A stretch of 64,000 bases of DNA from Pseudoduganella rivuli (GCF_009674485.1 NZ_WKJJ01000016.1:62001-126000), one strand, 5' to 3'. Shown: positions 43,358 to 55,278, counted from the stretch's first letter. Numbers and translations: made by a program. The notes: generated by a model from the letters alone, not told the origin.

Positions 43358-43741
43358 ATGAGCAACATTCCTGCAGACCTGAAGTACACCGCATCCCACG
43401 AATGGGTACGCGCTGAAGCGGACGGCACCCTGACCGTCGGCATCACTGAATTCGCGCAGGACGCGCTGGGCGACATCGTGTTCGTCGAACTGCCGAAAGT
43501 CGGCAACACCTACACCGCCGGCGACGACGCCGCCGTGGTGGAATCGGTGAAAGCCGCCTCCGACATCTACGCACCGGTATCGGGCGAAGTCATCGCCGTC
43601 AACGACGCCGTGGTGGACGCGCCTGAATCGATCAACAGCGACGCCTACGGCGCATGGCTGTTCAAGATCAAGCCAGCCGACGCCGCCGCATTCGACGGCC
43701 TGCTGGACGCCGCCGCTTACGGCAAGACCACCGAAGGTTAA
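43358..43741 (+). CDS. gcvH: Glycine cleavage system H protein
   Basis: The 127-aa lipoyl-carrier protein has KYTASHEWVRAEADGT at the start and the lipoylation site VESVKAASDIYAPVSGE with its Lys near residue 64. It shuttles the aminomethyl group between P, T and L proteins. It lies 50 bases after gcvT. The 147-base gap to gcvP holds a hairpin and a dispersed repeat. Confidence 0.96.
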   Translation: MSNIPADLKYTASHEWVRAEADGTLTVGITEFAQDALGDIVFVELPKVGNTYTAGDDAAVVESVKAASDIYAPVSGEVIAVNDAVVDAPESINSDAYGAWLFKIKPADAAAFDGLLDAAAYGKTTEG

Positions 43742-43750
43742 TCCTTCGGC

Positions 43751-43768
43751 GCCCGCGATTTCGCGGGC
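43751..43768. other. GC-rich hairpin after gcvH
   Basis: GCCCGCGA and TCGCGGGC are a perfect inverted repeat around two bases, ten bases after the gcvH stop. There is no T-run, so it could be an RNA-stability or partial-termination element that lowers gcvP expression. Confidence 0.4.
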
Positions 43769-43788
43769 ATACGAATACCGCGGTCCCC

Positions 43789-43862
43789 GTAGGGCGGGTT
43801 TTACAAACCCGCCGATGCGCCGTCGAACCGCATGCTTGGCGGGTTTGTAAAACCCGCCCTAC
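43789..43862. repeat. Dispersed intergenic inverted repeat, copy 1 (gcvH-gcvP gap)
   Basis: Two 25-base arms, 43789-43813 and 43838-43862, are exact reverse complements. Each arm is itself nearly palindromic, with GGCGGGTTTTACAAACCCGC as its core. The unit starts or ends with GTAGGGCGG/CCGCCCTAC. Similar arms occur at 46814-46890 and 55206-55230, so this is a REP-like family rather than a one-off terminator. Confidence 0.75.
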
Positions 43863-43888
43863 GAATTCCCACCATCCCCTCCGCTATC

Positions 43889-46783
<2,895 letters not shown>

Positions 46784-46813
46784 ATCGCCCAGCCGCCCTG
46801 CGACGCTAAACCC

Positions 46814-46890
46814 GTAGGGCGGCTTTTACAAAGCCGCCTGCCTGCGCCACGTTGACGCAAGCATGGCGGCTCGCAAGCGAACCGCCCTAC
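46814..46890. repeat. Dispersed intergenic inverted repeat, copy 2 (after gcvP)
   Basis: Left arm 46814-46838 begins GTAGGGCGGCTTTTACAAAG and the right arm 46865-46890 ends CCGCCCTAC. The arms are diverged from copy 1, which keeps the GGCGG/CCGCC ends and changes the centre, as expected for compensated hairpin arms. It sits between the convergent gcvP and 46935-48506 genes. Confidence 0.7.
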
Positions 46891-46934
46891 GCATTTTGGG
46901 CCGCAGTCCGCATGTGGTCCCCCATGCCGGCAAC

Positions 46935-48506
46935 TTACGCGGCAGTCCCCAGCTCCGCAGCGTCCTCTTCTCCTTCCCACACGGCCGACTGCGCAATCTC
47001 TTCGCAGCTCTCCACCTCCCCACTACGCCGTATCCGCATCCACATCAGCGCACCACCCGGCGTCACCCCCACCGCATGCACGCCGCCCGTTTCGCTATCG
47101 ATGCACAAACTGGCCGCCACCAGCGATTCCGCCACCGCATGCGCCCGCCCCCACGATGAACCCATGGCGCGCGACACCAGCCACAGCCCGCCGGAACCGT
47201 CCGAATAGGCGAGGTGCTCCGCCGTCGCGTCCTGCCCGCACCACACGAGACGCGCACCGCGCGCATCGGCGACTTTCAGCGGCAACGTATGGCCGCCCCG
47301 GTACACGACGATGCCATCCCCCGCCACGTAGACGTCCGGCACATTCGGCACCGATCCCGGCGCCAGCAGGAAGCTGGACGGACGGCGCGGAACCGACTGG
47401 TACGTCACATTGATGCCCCAGTTGAACGGGTCCGGGAACGAGACAAAGGACAGCGCCGAACCATCCTTCGTCAGCGACCACGCGCCCGGCAGGCGATAGC
47501 AGCCGATGGCCTGCGGTTCGCACCCTTCCGGCAGCGGCGAAATCCCCGTGACGGGATTGGCCGCGTTGAAATACCAGCGCCCTTCCCCATCGTAGGTCTC
47601 CGCCGTCACCAGCACCAGCGGTGCGGCGCCCGGCAATACGGGACCCAGCGCCAGCGCCGTGACGGCGGCGCCGTCCGGCAAGCCACGGCGGCGTTCCGGC
47701 ATGCTGGCGAAGGCATTGAACCAGCCTGTTTCATCGAGCGTATCCGGCAAACCGGCGGCGGCATACAGCGCGCAACCGCCATCGCCACTGCGCTTGGATA
47801 CGGCCAGCGCAATCGCCACCGCGCCATCGGCGCCCTGCCGCATATCGATGCATTCAATGACGGACGCGCGCGGATCGAACGCCGGCAATGCCGCGCTGAG
47901 ATCCGTTTGCGACCAATTGCCGAACGCGGTGCGGCGGAACAGGTGCAGGTGCCCGTTGGCGCCCACGGAAAACACCAGCGGCATGCCATGGCTGTCGCGC
48001 AGCGTGAAGAACGGACGGCGCGCATCGATGGGCGCGGCGCACGGCATGCTGCCCCGGCCCCGGCGCTCCGTGTCGTGCAAGCGCACGAAATGCAGGCGGA
48101 TCATGTCGGTTTCGGACAAGCCCTCCGCCACCTGGCGCACCAGCAAGGCATCCATGCCATGGGACACGCCCGTGCTCTTCGTATCGTAACGTCCCATCAC
48201 CGCATCGTAACCACGCGCCAGGCGCTCCGGCGCATCCAGCTCCGACGCTTCCGGCAATGCCAGCAGGGCGATGGCCAGTTCGGCGCGGCCGCGCGCGGCC
48301 TCCGGCTGCGACGCGAAAATCGATGTCCAGCGCAGCACTTCGTCGCCGGCCGGCTCCCGTTTCAGCACGATGCGCGCCACCCGCGCCGCCGCATACCCCA
48401 CAGCGCCCGATGCCGTCGCGCCACCCAGCCCATCCACCTTGCGCCGTGCCAGCGCGTACTTGCGCGCCACGCCCTCGATTGCCAACGCTGCCAAATTTGC
48501 ACTCAT
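46935..48506 (-). CDS. Uncharacterised protein with possible beta-propeller region, paired with TULIP-like gene
   Basis: The 523-aa product has a helical N-terminus (about 1-130) then a region of repeated beta-like segments such as FTLRDSHGMPLVFSVG, HLHLFRRTAFGNWSQTDLS, LSFVSFPDPFNWGIN and GGLWLVSRAMGSSWG. This spacing suggests a propeller or lectin-like fold. No signal peptide or catalytic motif is visible. It starts one base after the stop of the upstream gene with GAGGAG seven bases before the ATG, so both are surely coexpressed. Function unknown. Confidence 0.65.
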   Translation of the reverse strand: MSANLAALAIEGVARKYALARRKVDGLGGATASGAVGYAAARVARIVLKREPAGDEVLRWTSIFASQPEAARGRAELAIALLALPEASELDAPERLARGYDAVMGRYDTKSTGVSHGMDALLVRQVAEGLSETDMIRLHFVRLHDTERRGRGSMPCAAPIDARRPFFTLRDSHGMPLVFSVGANGHLHLFRRTAFGNWSQTDLSAALPAFDPRASVIECIDMRQGADGAVAIALAVSKRSGDGGCALYAAAGLPDTLDETGWFNAFASMPERRRGLPDGAAVTALALGPVLPGAAPLVLVTAETYDGEGRWYFNAANPVTGISPLPEGCEPQAIGCYRLPGAWSLTKDGSALSFVSFPDPFNWGINVTYQSVPRRPSSFLLAPGSVPNVPDVYVAGDGIVVYRGGHTLPLKVADARGARLVWCGQDATAEHLAYSDGSGGLWLVSRAMGSSWGRAHAVAESLVAASLCIDSETGGVHAVGVTPGGALMWMRIRRSGEVESCEEIAQSAVWEGEEDAAELGTAA

Positions 48507-48507
48507 C

Positions 48508-50223
48508 TCAACGCTCCTCGTGAACCAGTTCCAGTTCGATATTGCCGTCGCCATCCAGGCGCACGCCCCGGTATGCCAGTTGCGGCCCGGCCGGCAGCAC
48601 CAGGTGGCCGGCGGCCTGCCCGAACATCGCCGCCACGGCCGCACCGAAATGCGCCACCACGGTTTGCTGCAATGACGTCATGCTGGCCGCGTTGCCTTCC
48701 CAGTCCATGGTGATCTTGTTCATGTTCAGTAAATGCGACCGCGCATCGGACACCACGTACATCCCCACCACGCCGGAATCCGTGACGGCGGGCGCCGGCC
48801 GGCCATTGACCGTCAACGTGATGCCGCCGCGCGCGGTCGGCACGCATTGCAGCCGCAGCGACCACTGCATCGTGGTGCGCGCCCAGCCCTTGCCCAGGTA
48901 CGTCTTGCGCATGAACGGCCCGCTTTTCTGGTTGAGGCGGTCCCACTCGTAGCGCATCAAGGTACTGGTCAGATCGAACGTCAGCCGCTCGACGCCGTCG
49001 GCATCCGGCTGGTTCGACACGCCGACATGGAATTGCCAGTCCTGTTCCGATTCGCGGTCATGCGACCGTTCGCCCGCTTCGTGCCAATGCAGCAGCACGT
49101 GGTCGCGGTAGCGCCAGCCGCCCGCTTCCGGCACAAACCCGGCCCGCGCGCCGTTATCCAGCGACGCCATGGCGCCCGACTTTTCATTGGCCGATTCGAC
49201 GCGGTCGAGTTCATCGCCATGGGCGCGCCGCGCATGGATATAGTCCGGCAGCGACGCCAGCCGCTCACGGATCGGTTCGACCAGCAGCGGCCGCACGAAA
49301 TCGTTGAGAAACGTATTGCGCGCAATTACCAGCTTGCCGGCGCTGTCTTCATTCCGCGGCGCGGCCGGCGGAAAATGCCCGGCGGATACGCCATACAGCC
49401 GCGGATCGTGGGCGATCTTCCGGTCACCCATGACTTGCAGGAAATTCAACGACCCGTTGGCCGCGACATTGGCGCCCGATGGTTGCATGCGATCAAGGAT
49501 ATCGTCCGCATGTGTCTTGCGCGTGACAACGTAGCCCAGCACGAAGGGATTGCCGCTGCCGGCAAATTGCTTCAGCCATTCGCCAACCGTTGCGGTGAAC
49601 CGCTTGGCCAGGAATTCGTTATCCGTATTTAAATAGGTGTACAGTGCATCGGCCTGCTGCAAGTCGCTTTGTTCGAAATCCAGCATGGCGGCCTGCACGC
49701 GGTAATACGCTTCGTCGAACCGTCCCAGCCGGTTGACGCTGGCGGGACCGGCGGGTGCGGCGCCGTTCAGCAAGTCGCGCATCGATACCGGCAACAACTG
49801 AATTTTGACCTGGAACGCCAGCCTCCATCCGGCCAGTGGCTGGCGCAACACATCGCCGCCCTCGTAACCGTTGGGAATGCGCATGTTGCCATTAATAAAC
49901 GTCAGCACCAGGGCCGCCGTGCGCGGCATGCCGGTTTCAAAGTGGATTTCCGGCGCCGCCAGCACGGCACGGTCGTCGCCGTCACCGCCGATCAGCAACC
50001 CGGTTTCTTCCAGGCCCCCTGCCGCCACCGTCCAAGGAATGAATCCGGCATGCTGCAATGTTGCAAGTTGCCGATTTACCACAGTTGGCTGCAAGGCCCA
50101 GACGAAATCGAAGCCGTCGAGTGCAGGCGTGCAACCTTTGTTGGTTTCCTGCTGGGAATTAACGCCATGTGCCCCGCTGGCTTCAAAAGCGTTGCCTATG
50201 GTAAACATGGAAATATTAGACAT
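48508..50223 (-). CDS. Uncharacterised protein resembling P-47/OrfX TULIP-type proteins
   Basis: The 571-aa product lacks a signal peptide. After a variable lead, DGFDFVWALQPTVVNRQL (36-53) resembles the GWD-x-V-x-A...VN opening of P-47/OrfX proteins, and later blocks (SLNFLQVMGDRKIAHDP, then KLVIARNTFLNDFVRPLL, near 255-310) fit the same pattern. Those families have TULIP lipid-binding folds and occur in clostridial neurotoxin clusters and other bacteria. The match is by memory of pattern and needs a profile search. It is divergent from the nSTAND gene across 150 bases. Confidence 0.55.
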   Translation of the reverse strand: MSNISMFTIGNAFEASGAHGVNSQQETNKGCTPALDGFDFVWALQPTVVNRQLATLQHAGFIPWTVAAGGLEETGLLIGGDGDDRAVLAAPEIHFETGMPRTAALVLTFINGNMRIPNGYEGGDVLRQPLAGWRLAFQVKIQLLPVSMRDLLNGAAPAGPASVNRLGRFDEAYYRVQAAMLDFEQSDLQQADALYTYLNTDNEFLAKRFTATVGEWLKQFAGSGNPFVLGYVVTRKTHADDILDRMQPSGANVAANGSLNFLQVMGDRKIAHDPRLYGVSAGHFPPAAPRNEDSAGKLVIARNTFLNDFVRPLLVEPIRERLASLPDYIHARRAHGDELDRVESANEKSGAMASLDNGARAGFVPEAGGWRYRDHVLLHWHEAGERSHDRESEQDWQFHVGVSNQPDADGVERLTFDLTSTLMRYEWDRLNQKSGPFMRKTYLGKGWARTTMQWSLRLQCVPTARGGITLTVNGRPAPAVTDSGVVGMYVVSDARSHLLNMNKITMDWEGNAASMTSLQQTVVAHFGAAVAAMFGQAAGHLVLPAGPQLAYRGVRLDGDGNIELELVHEER

Positions 50224-50310
50224 GTTACTATCCTTGTTGGGGGAGTGCTAAGATTGTTTGACGGGAACGGTTGCAATTTAACGAGTGCAATCTTCTTCCG
50301 CCTTCCGGCA

Positions 50311-50324
50311 ACCTTCCGGAAGGT
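50311..50324. promoter_or_regulatory. Perfect 14-bp palindrome ACCTTCCGGAAGGT, candidate operator
   Basis: The sequence is its own reverse complement and lies between the divergent starts at 50223 and 50374, with a related TTCCGG just before it (50304-50309). The nearest DNA-binding protein is the winged-helix nSTAND product, so it may be its binding site. No promoter elements are assigned. Confidence 0.4.
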
Positions 50325-50373
50325 ATAAGTCCCTGATTTACAAAGAAATCATTTTTATGATGGGCGGCTGTTG

Positions 50374-53300
50374 ATGAGCGATAACGGGTTTCGCTTCGGC
50401 GATTGGCAGATAGATCCAGACAGCAACACGCTGCGCAACGAGGGAGCGACCGCCACCGTCGAGCCGAAAGCCATGGATGTGTTGCGCTATTTGTGCCGCC
50501 ATCCGGGCGCCGTCATCCCGCCGGAAGAATTGCTGCAAGCCTGCTGGGGCAATGCAGAACTGGGCGACAACCCCATCCACAAAGCCATTACCCAGCTGCG
50601 CCGCGCACTGGGCGACTCCGCCTCCGAACCCCGCTATATCGAAACCGTCCGCAAGCGCGGCTACCGCGCCATTGCGCCCGTCATCGCGACGGAAGACGCT
50701 CTGGAAGGTTCCTGGCAGCAAGGCTCTCCCTTCCGGGGCCTGGAATCCTTCCAGGAAAGCCATGCCGCCATCTTCTTCGGCCGCATGCAAGCCACGGCGC
50801 AGCTGCGCGAACTGGTGCTGAAACAAGCTTCCGACGGCTGCGCCATGGCGCTGGTGCTGGGACCTTCCGGTTCCGGGAAGACTTCCTTGGTACGCGCGGG
50901 CCTGCTGCCGGGCCTGATGGCGTCCCGTACCGGCTCCGGCGAACCGGTGGCGCTGGCGTGCACCTTGTATATGGATTGCGCGGACCTGGCGGACGGAAAT
51001 TTATTCCAGGCACTGGCTGCCGTGCTGATGGATGCGGAAGTCGGCGGCAAGCTGCTGTTTGCCGGCGAAAATGCGGAAGGATTGGGGCGCTGGCTGGAAT
51101 CTTCCGATGCGCAAGCCATTGCCGGAAGGTTGGCGGAAGCTTCCGGAAGGATCAAGATCGGGCTGTTCGTGGACCGGTTGGAGGCGATTTTCCGCGCGCC
51201 GGGGGTTACCGATGAGATCCGCGCGCGGTTTATTGCCGTGCTGGAACATCTGGCGTTGTCGAAGGCGGTGCTGGTGATGCTGGCTTGCCGGAATGATTTT
51301 TATCCGGAAGTGATAGCGCTGCCAGCGCTGATGGCGCTGAAGTCGCGCGGCGGGCACTTTGACTTGAATCCGCCGGATGGGGCGGAGATCGCGCAGATGG
51401 TGCGGATGCCGGCCAAGGCAGCGGGGTTGAAGTTTGAGGTTGATCCGGCTACGGGGGCGGCGCTGGATGATGTGCTGTGTGATGCGGCAAGGGCAAGTCC
51501 GGATACGTTGCCGTTGCTGCAGTATTGCTTGAATGAGCTTTATCGGCAGCGGGGTGAGGATGGGACGCTTGGCTTTGACAAGTTTCGACTTCTTGGGGGG
51601 ATTGAGGGGGCAATTGCGGTCCGTGCCGAACAGGTCGTCGCTGGCGTGTCTGCTAATCAAGCAGCGGCGCTTCCCATTGTACTGTCACTGATCGTGGATG
51701 TTGCAGAAGAGCAAGGTGCAGTAACTGCCCGACGTGCAGCTTGGGCTGGACTACCAAACACAGAGGCACAGGAGCTCGTGCAGTCACTTGTGGAAGCCCG
51801 ACTGTTTGTCAGTGAATTATCAGGCAATGTTCCAAGTTTCGGCATGGCCCATGAAGCATTGCTGCGCCGTTGGCCAAGGGTCTCGGAATGGATTGAACAG
51901 CATCGGCATGCATTGCAGTTGAGGACGCGAATAAGCCATGATGCAGATAAATGGGCTTCAGCAGGAAAGCCTCGTGACCTATTGCTTCCTGGAGGTATTA
52001 GGGTAAAACAAGCATCACGTCTGCTTGAAATTACCGGGTTTTCGTTGTCTTCCTTGGAGCGAGAATATATAAATAATTCTCAGGATAGGGCTAAATTTTC
52101 TGAGCGCCTGCGCATTATTGCCTTCGCACTAATTGGGACGCTGGCTGTCTTGGCAAGCGTTCTAGGCTTTACTGCGCTGCGTTCCCAGAAGACTGCCGAC
52201 CTCCGTCGTAGTGAAGCTGAAAACCTGATGACCTATATGCTAGGAGACTTCGTCGAAAAATTGCGGCCGCTGGGTAAGCTTGACCTCTTAGACAATATTA
52301 GTGCACGGGCTCTTCCATACCTCTCCGACAACAATGCTTTGGATACTTCTCATATAGGGTTATTACAACGTGCCAAGAGCCTACAGATCATTGCGGAGGT
52401 AAAGCGGTCCCAAGGGCATATGGAAGAGGCAATCACCGCTCTAGCGGCTGGTCGAAACATTCTCCAACGTATGGATAAGCCAGATATAAAAGATAGAGAT
52501 TTAGTTAAGAATTTAGGGGCGAATGCATTTTGGCTAGGGCAGACCTATCTTGATCGTAGCGATTTTGACAAGGCCGAGCAGTATTTCCTAGATTACAAAA
52601 AATACAGTGACCGATTTTCAAAACTGGAGCCGGATGATGTTGAAGGGTGGATCGAACAGTCATACGCCTATACTAATCTGGGCAGCATTGCATTAAAGAG
52701 AGGCGATTTGCATAGTGCATCCTCTTCTTTTTTTGCAGCGAGTGAGTTAAAGCTGAGAGCTTTCAGCAAACATCCAAATAATCTCAAATATTCAGCGGAT
52801 CTAGCCAACAGTCATTCATTTCTTGCGAGCACCAAGGTCAAGTTAGGGGAATTACGGGAAGGCATGACCTTATTTCAGCAAGAGGAAAAAATTCTACGTC
52901 AGCTACTTGCAAAAACCGAGGATGCAAAAATAACATATCGTTTAGCTGGCTCGATATCGCGTCAAGCTGAGTTACTTTCTGCCCTGGGAAAACCATTGGA
53001 ATCCCACGCCCGTTTAATAGAGGCGGAGCATCTCTTAAAAAATTTGGTGTTACTGGACCCTAGCAATCGCTATTGGCAGCTCTATATGTATTCGTTGCAG
53101 TTAAAGATTTTTGAGAGCGAAACCGAAAACATCGAATACAAAAATAATCTTGATAGGATTAATAAATTGCATGAGAAAGTTTCAGCCCTTGGAAAGCTTG
53201 ACCCCAAGCGAACCGAGGTTCATGACCTCACGGCGAAACTGCTCTGGGCAAAAGGATTGGTTTATTTAAAAAACAACAACCGCAACGAATCTCTAACTGC

Positions 53301-53628
53301 AATTGATCAATCTATAGAAATCTTGGAGGGACTACATAAGAACGACTCTCGAAATCAGTCGATTATAATCAGTCTTGCCAATGCTACACTTGCGCTATCT
53401 GAGTTTGAACGTATTTCAGGTCAAACATCGAATTCGCAAACCACCTGCAAGCGAGCCCAGGAATTGCTGCTACCTTTGTCTCAAGGCGCCGCAGATTATC
53501 GAGTATTGGCTCCCTTAATTCGTGCATATCGTTGCACTGGTGAAATTTCAAAGATTTCGGAACATTTAAGAACACTGCAGCGCATCGAATATCGAGACCC
53601 TCAAATTATCACCCCACCACCAGCCTGA
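50374..53628 (+). CDS. Winged-helix/nSTAND ATPase/TPR signalling protein with membrane span
   Basis: This 1084-aa protein has an OmpR/CadC-type winged helix (about 5-100, ending RYIETVRKRGYRAIAP), the nSTAND1 lead SPFRGLESFQESHAAIFFGR (118-137), Walker A GPSGSGKT (163-170), a Walker B-like LFVDRLE, a helical regulatory part, one membrane helix near 585-605, and TPR-like repeats to the end. Such proteins are regulators that bind DNA and sense a ligand through repeats. ATG 50374 follows an in-frame TTG at 50371. Base composition drops sharply after about 51620 (residue 416): 50521-50580 has 36 G+C of 60 and 53101-53160 only 17. Confidence 0.8.
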   Translation: MSDNGFRFGDWQIDPDSNTLRNEGATATVEPKAMDVLRYLCRHPGAVIPPEELLQACWGNAELGDNPIHKAITQLRRALGDSASEPRYIETVRKRGYRAIAPVIATEDALEGSWQQGSPFRGLESFQESHAAIFFGRMQATAQLRELVLKQASDGCAMALVLGPSGSGKTSLVRAGLLPGLMASRTGSGEPVALACTLYMDCADLADGNLFQALAAVLMDAEVGGKLLFAGENAEGLGRWLESSDAQAIAGRLAEASGRIKIGLFVDRLEAIFRAPGVTDEIRARFIAVLEHLALSKAVLVMLACRNDFYPEVIALPALMALKSRGGHFDLNPPDGAEIAQMVRMPAKAAGLKFEVDPATGAALDDVLCDAARASPDTLPLLQYCLNELYRQRGEDGTLGFDKFRLLGGIEGAIAVRAEQVVAGVSANQAAALPIVLSLIVDVAEEQGAVTARRAAWAGLPNTEAQELVQSLVEARLFVSELSGNVPSFGMAHEALLRRWPRVSEWIEQHRHALQLRTRISHDADKWASAGKPRDLLLPGGIRVKQASRLLEITGFSLSSLEREYINNSQDRAKFSERLRIIAFALIGTLAVLASVLGFTALRSQKTADLRRSEAENLMTYMLGDFVEKLRPLGKLDLLDNISARALPYLSDNNALDTSHIGLLQRAKSLQIIAEVKRSQGHMEEAITALAAGRNILQRMDKPDIKDRDLVKNLGANAFWLGQTYLDRSDFDKAEQYFLDYKKYSDRFSKLEPDDVEGWIEQSYAYTNLGSIALKRGDLHSASSSFFAASELKLRAFSKHPNNLKYSADLANSHSFLASTKVKLGELREGMTLFQQEEKILRQLLAKTEDAKITYRLAGSISRQAELLSALGKPLESHARLIEAEHLLKNLVLLDPSNRYWQLYMYSLQLKIFESETENIEYKNNLDRINKLHEKVSALGKLDPKRTEVHDLTAKLLWAKGLVYLKNNNRNESLTAIDQSIEILEGLHKNDSRNQSIIISLANATLALSEFERISGQTSNSQTTCKRAQELLLPLSQGAADYRVLAPLIRAYRCTGEISKISEHLRTLQRIEYRDPQIITPPPA

Positions 53629-53640
53629 AAGGTAATTGCA

Positions 53641-54030
53641 ATGCAAGAAAATACAACCACTGAACCTGAATTCGACAACGTACAAGTAACTGCAATCCCA
53701 TATGTGGATGAGAATGGAAAGACAAAATACCGCACCACATTTAATCCTGAAACCGTCACCGTCACTACTCATGATGCAATTTTAAATTATCAATTGGTTG
53801 CACCGACACCAGATGGCGTAAAATTCTCGAAAGTTTCAATAAAGCCCGAACACTCAGATCAATTTAGTGAGCCAAGTATTAGCGTAAGCGGAAAAATGGT
53901 AACTTTTAGTGACGCTAACACCGTCAAAGAATCGCTCGCATTGACTTTCCACTTCACTGATAGCGATGGAGTCGAGTTCCTGGTGGACCCGGAAGTCGAT
54001 AATAATCCACCAATTACCAAAGAAATTTGA
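53641..54030 (+). CDS. DP-EP family protein
   Basis: The 129-aa product is acidic and beta-rich with no signal peptide. It begins MQENTTTEPEFDNVQVTAIP and ends in a segment with EFLVDPEVDNNPP, the type of Asp-Pro/Glu-Pro sequence that names the DP-EP family. The family's function is not known. The gene is 12 bases after the nSTAND gene and shares its AT-rich composition, so the two probably moved and work together. Confidence 0.7.
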   Translation: MQENTTTEPEFDNVQVTAIPYVDENGKTKYRTTFNPETVTVTTHDAILNYQLVAPTPDGVKFSKVSIKPEHSDQFSEPSISVSGKMVTFSDANTVKESLALTFHFTDSDGVEFLVDPEVDNNPPITKEI

Positions 54031-54415
54031 CCGCTTTGCAATGGGGAATTGATCTGAGCATGGCGCTTCGTGCGAGCAAGATTTACCACAGAGCAACTCC
54101 CCACGCAGCCGAAGAATAGTGGCGTATATGGCCTCGCCACTCACCACCAAGCTGCGGCATATCCAAGGCACTTCGCGCCGTCGTTGGCGACGGCACGCCT
54201 CCCCTTGTGCGCGCCGTGCCCGCCAAGTCCAAGAGATGCAGCAGCACATCGATTTCCTTTCCTGCAAGCTGACGCGCAACTTCAGCAATGCGAGCTATTG
54301 AGGCGATAGCCGATAGAGACTCGCGGTAACGCTCAGCTACCATTGCCCAGTAGCAAACCCACCACAACATTTATCTAAAGTGTAAGATAGAGTCACCTCA
54401 AAAAGGAGTGTGACC
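54031..54415. other. Gene-poor stretch between DP-EP and small membrane protein genes
   Basis: Composition returns to GC-rich in the middle of this 385-base stretch. The only frame of note is 54083-54370 on the minus strand (95 codons, MLWWVCYWAM at the start), which lacks a good ribosome-binding site and ends in a sequence without known domain. It could be a gene remnant. A short hairpin at 54177-54194 is the only structure seen. Confidence 0.4.
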
Positions 54416-54769
54416 ATGAAGCAATCCCTCAAGGCAGCACTGTTGTCCGGCCTCATCTTCCCGGGGCTGGGACAAATCCTCATCCTGAAGAAACCCACGC
54501 GCGGGTGCATCTTCCTGATCCCTTCGCTGGTTTCCCTGTTTTACATCCTGCACGTCGCGTATGAACAGGCGTCGATCGTGGCCGCCCAGCTGGCCAACGG
54601 CACGCTGGCCCTGGACGTGACCGTGCTGGCGGCGCAGATTGCCGCGTCGCGCGTCAATGGGCCGACCATGACCGCCGCCACCCTCGCCTGCGTGCTGTGC
54701 TGGTCCGCCAGCATTCTCGATGCGATCTTGTTTGGCAATGACCACCATCCTCATCACCATCCAGCCTAG
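54416..54769 (+). CDS. Small membrane protein with PGLGQ motif
   Basis: The 117-aa product has hydrophobic segments at about 8-22, 30-50 and 82-105 and the motif FPGLGQILILKKPTRG, found in small TM2-like membrane proteins of unknown role. It ends in a His-rich tail (DHHPHHHPA). AGGAG seven bases before ATG 54416 supports the start. The gene is 15 bases before the cupin gene; shared transcription is possible. Confidence 0.65.
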   Translation: MKQSLKAALLSGLIFPGLGQILILKKPTRGCIFLIPSLVSLFYILHVAYEQASIVAAQLANGTLALDVTVLAAQIAASRVNGPTMTAATLACVLCWSASILDAILFGNDHHPHHHPA

Positions 54770-54784
54770 GGACCTATCTCAATA

Positions 54785-55183
54785 ATGAACAAAACACTGA
54801 CTGTATCCGTCTTCCTTGCCGCGCTGTTGCTGGCGGCTTCCGGTGGCGCTTTGGCGCAGGCGTCCGGCATCAAGCGCGCGGTGGTGACCAAGGCCGATGT
54901 GGCGGCGCCGGGGCATGAAGCCGTGGTGGCGCGGGTGGAACTGGAGCCGGGCGTGGTGGCCGGGCGGCATACGCATCCGGGCGATGAGATCAGCTATGTG
55001 CTGGAGGGTGAAGGCGAACTGCTCATTGAAGGGGAAGACCCGCGGCGGGTGAAGGCAGGGGATGCGTTTGTGATTCCGGCTGGGAAGGTGCACGATGCGC
55101 GCAATGTGGGCGGCACTGTGATGAAGCTGGTGGGGGTGTATGTGGTGGAGAAAGGGAAGCCGTTGGCGACGCCGGCCAAGTGA
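54785..55183 (+). CDS. Secreted cupin-domain protein
   Basis: A signal peptide (about 1-25, cleavage after ALA) is followed by a single cupin barrel with motif 1 GRHTHPGDEISYVLEGEGEL (two His and a Glu for metal) and motif 2 AGDAFVIPAGKVHDARN. Periplasmic single-domain cupins of this type are common and unassigned. Length 132 aa. A terminator lies 68 bases after the stop. Confidence 0.85.
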   Translation: MNKTLTVSVFLAALLLAASGGALAQASGIKRAVVTKADVAAPGHEAVVARVELEPGVVAGRHTHPGDEISYVLEGEGELLIEGEDPRRVKAGDAFVIPAGKVHDARNVGGTVMKLVGVYVVEKGKPLATPAK

Positions 55184-55205
55184 TGCATTGGCGTGTTGCA
55201 CGCAT

Positions 55206-55230
55206 GGCGGGTTTGTAAAACCCGCCCTAC
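55206..55230. repeat. Dispersed intergenic repeat, single arm (copy 3)
   Basis: The 25 bases are identical to the right arm of copy 1 (43838-43862). Its partner arm is missing; a different hairpin (the terminator at 55251) follows. It shows that single arms exist and move or decay separately. Confidence 0.7.
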
Positions 55231-55250
55231 GGGGTTTGCGGCATCTGTGA

Positions 55251-55278
55251 TGGCGGGCTTTATGGGCCCGCCATTTTT
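55251..55278 (+). terminator. Rho-independent terminator of the cupin gene
   Basis: TGGCGGGC and GCCCGCCA form an eight-base-pair stem with a seven-base loop, followed by TTTTT. It ends two bases before the prfC stop on the other strand, between convergent genes. Confidence 0.85.

Noticed and set aside
43789..43862. Possible CRISPR repeat pair
   Set aside because: The arms are inverted, not direct, only two occur, and the same unit is found at other intergenic sites.
54083..54370. 95-codon minus-strand frame in the gene-poor stretch
   Set aside because: No ribosome-binding site or known domain; reported only as a possible remnant within the gene-poor entry.
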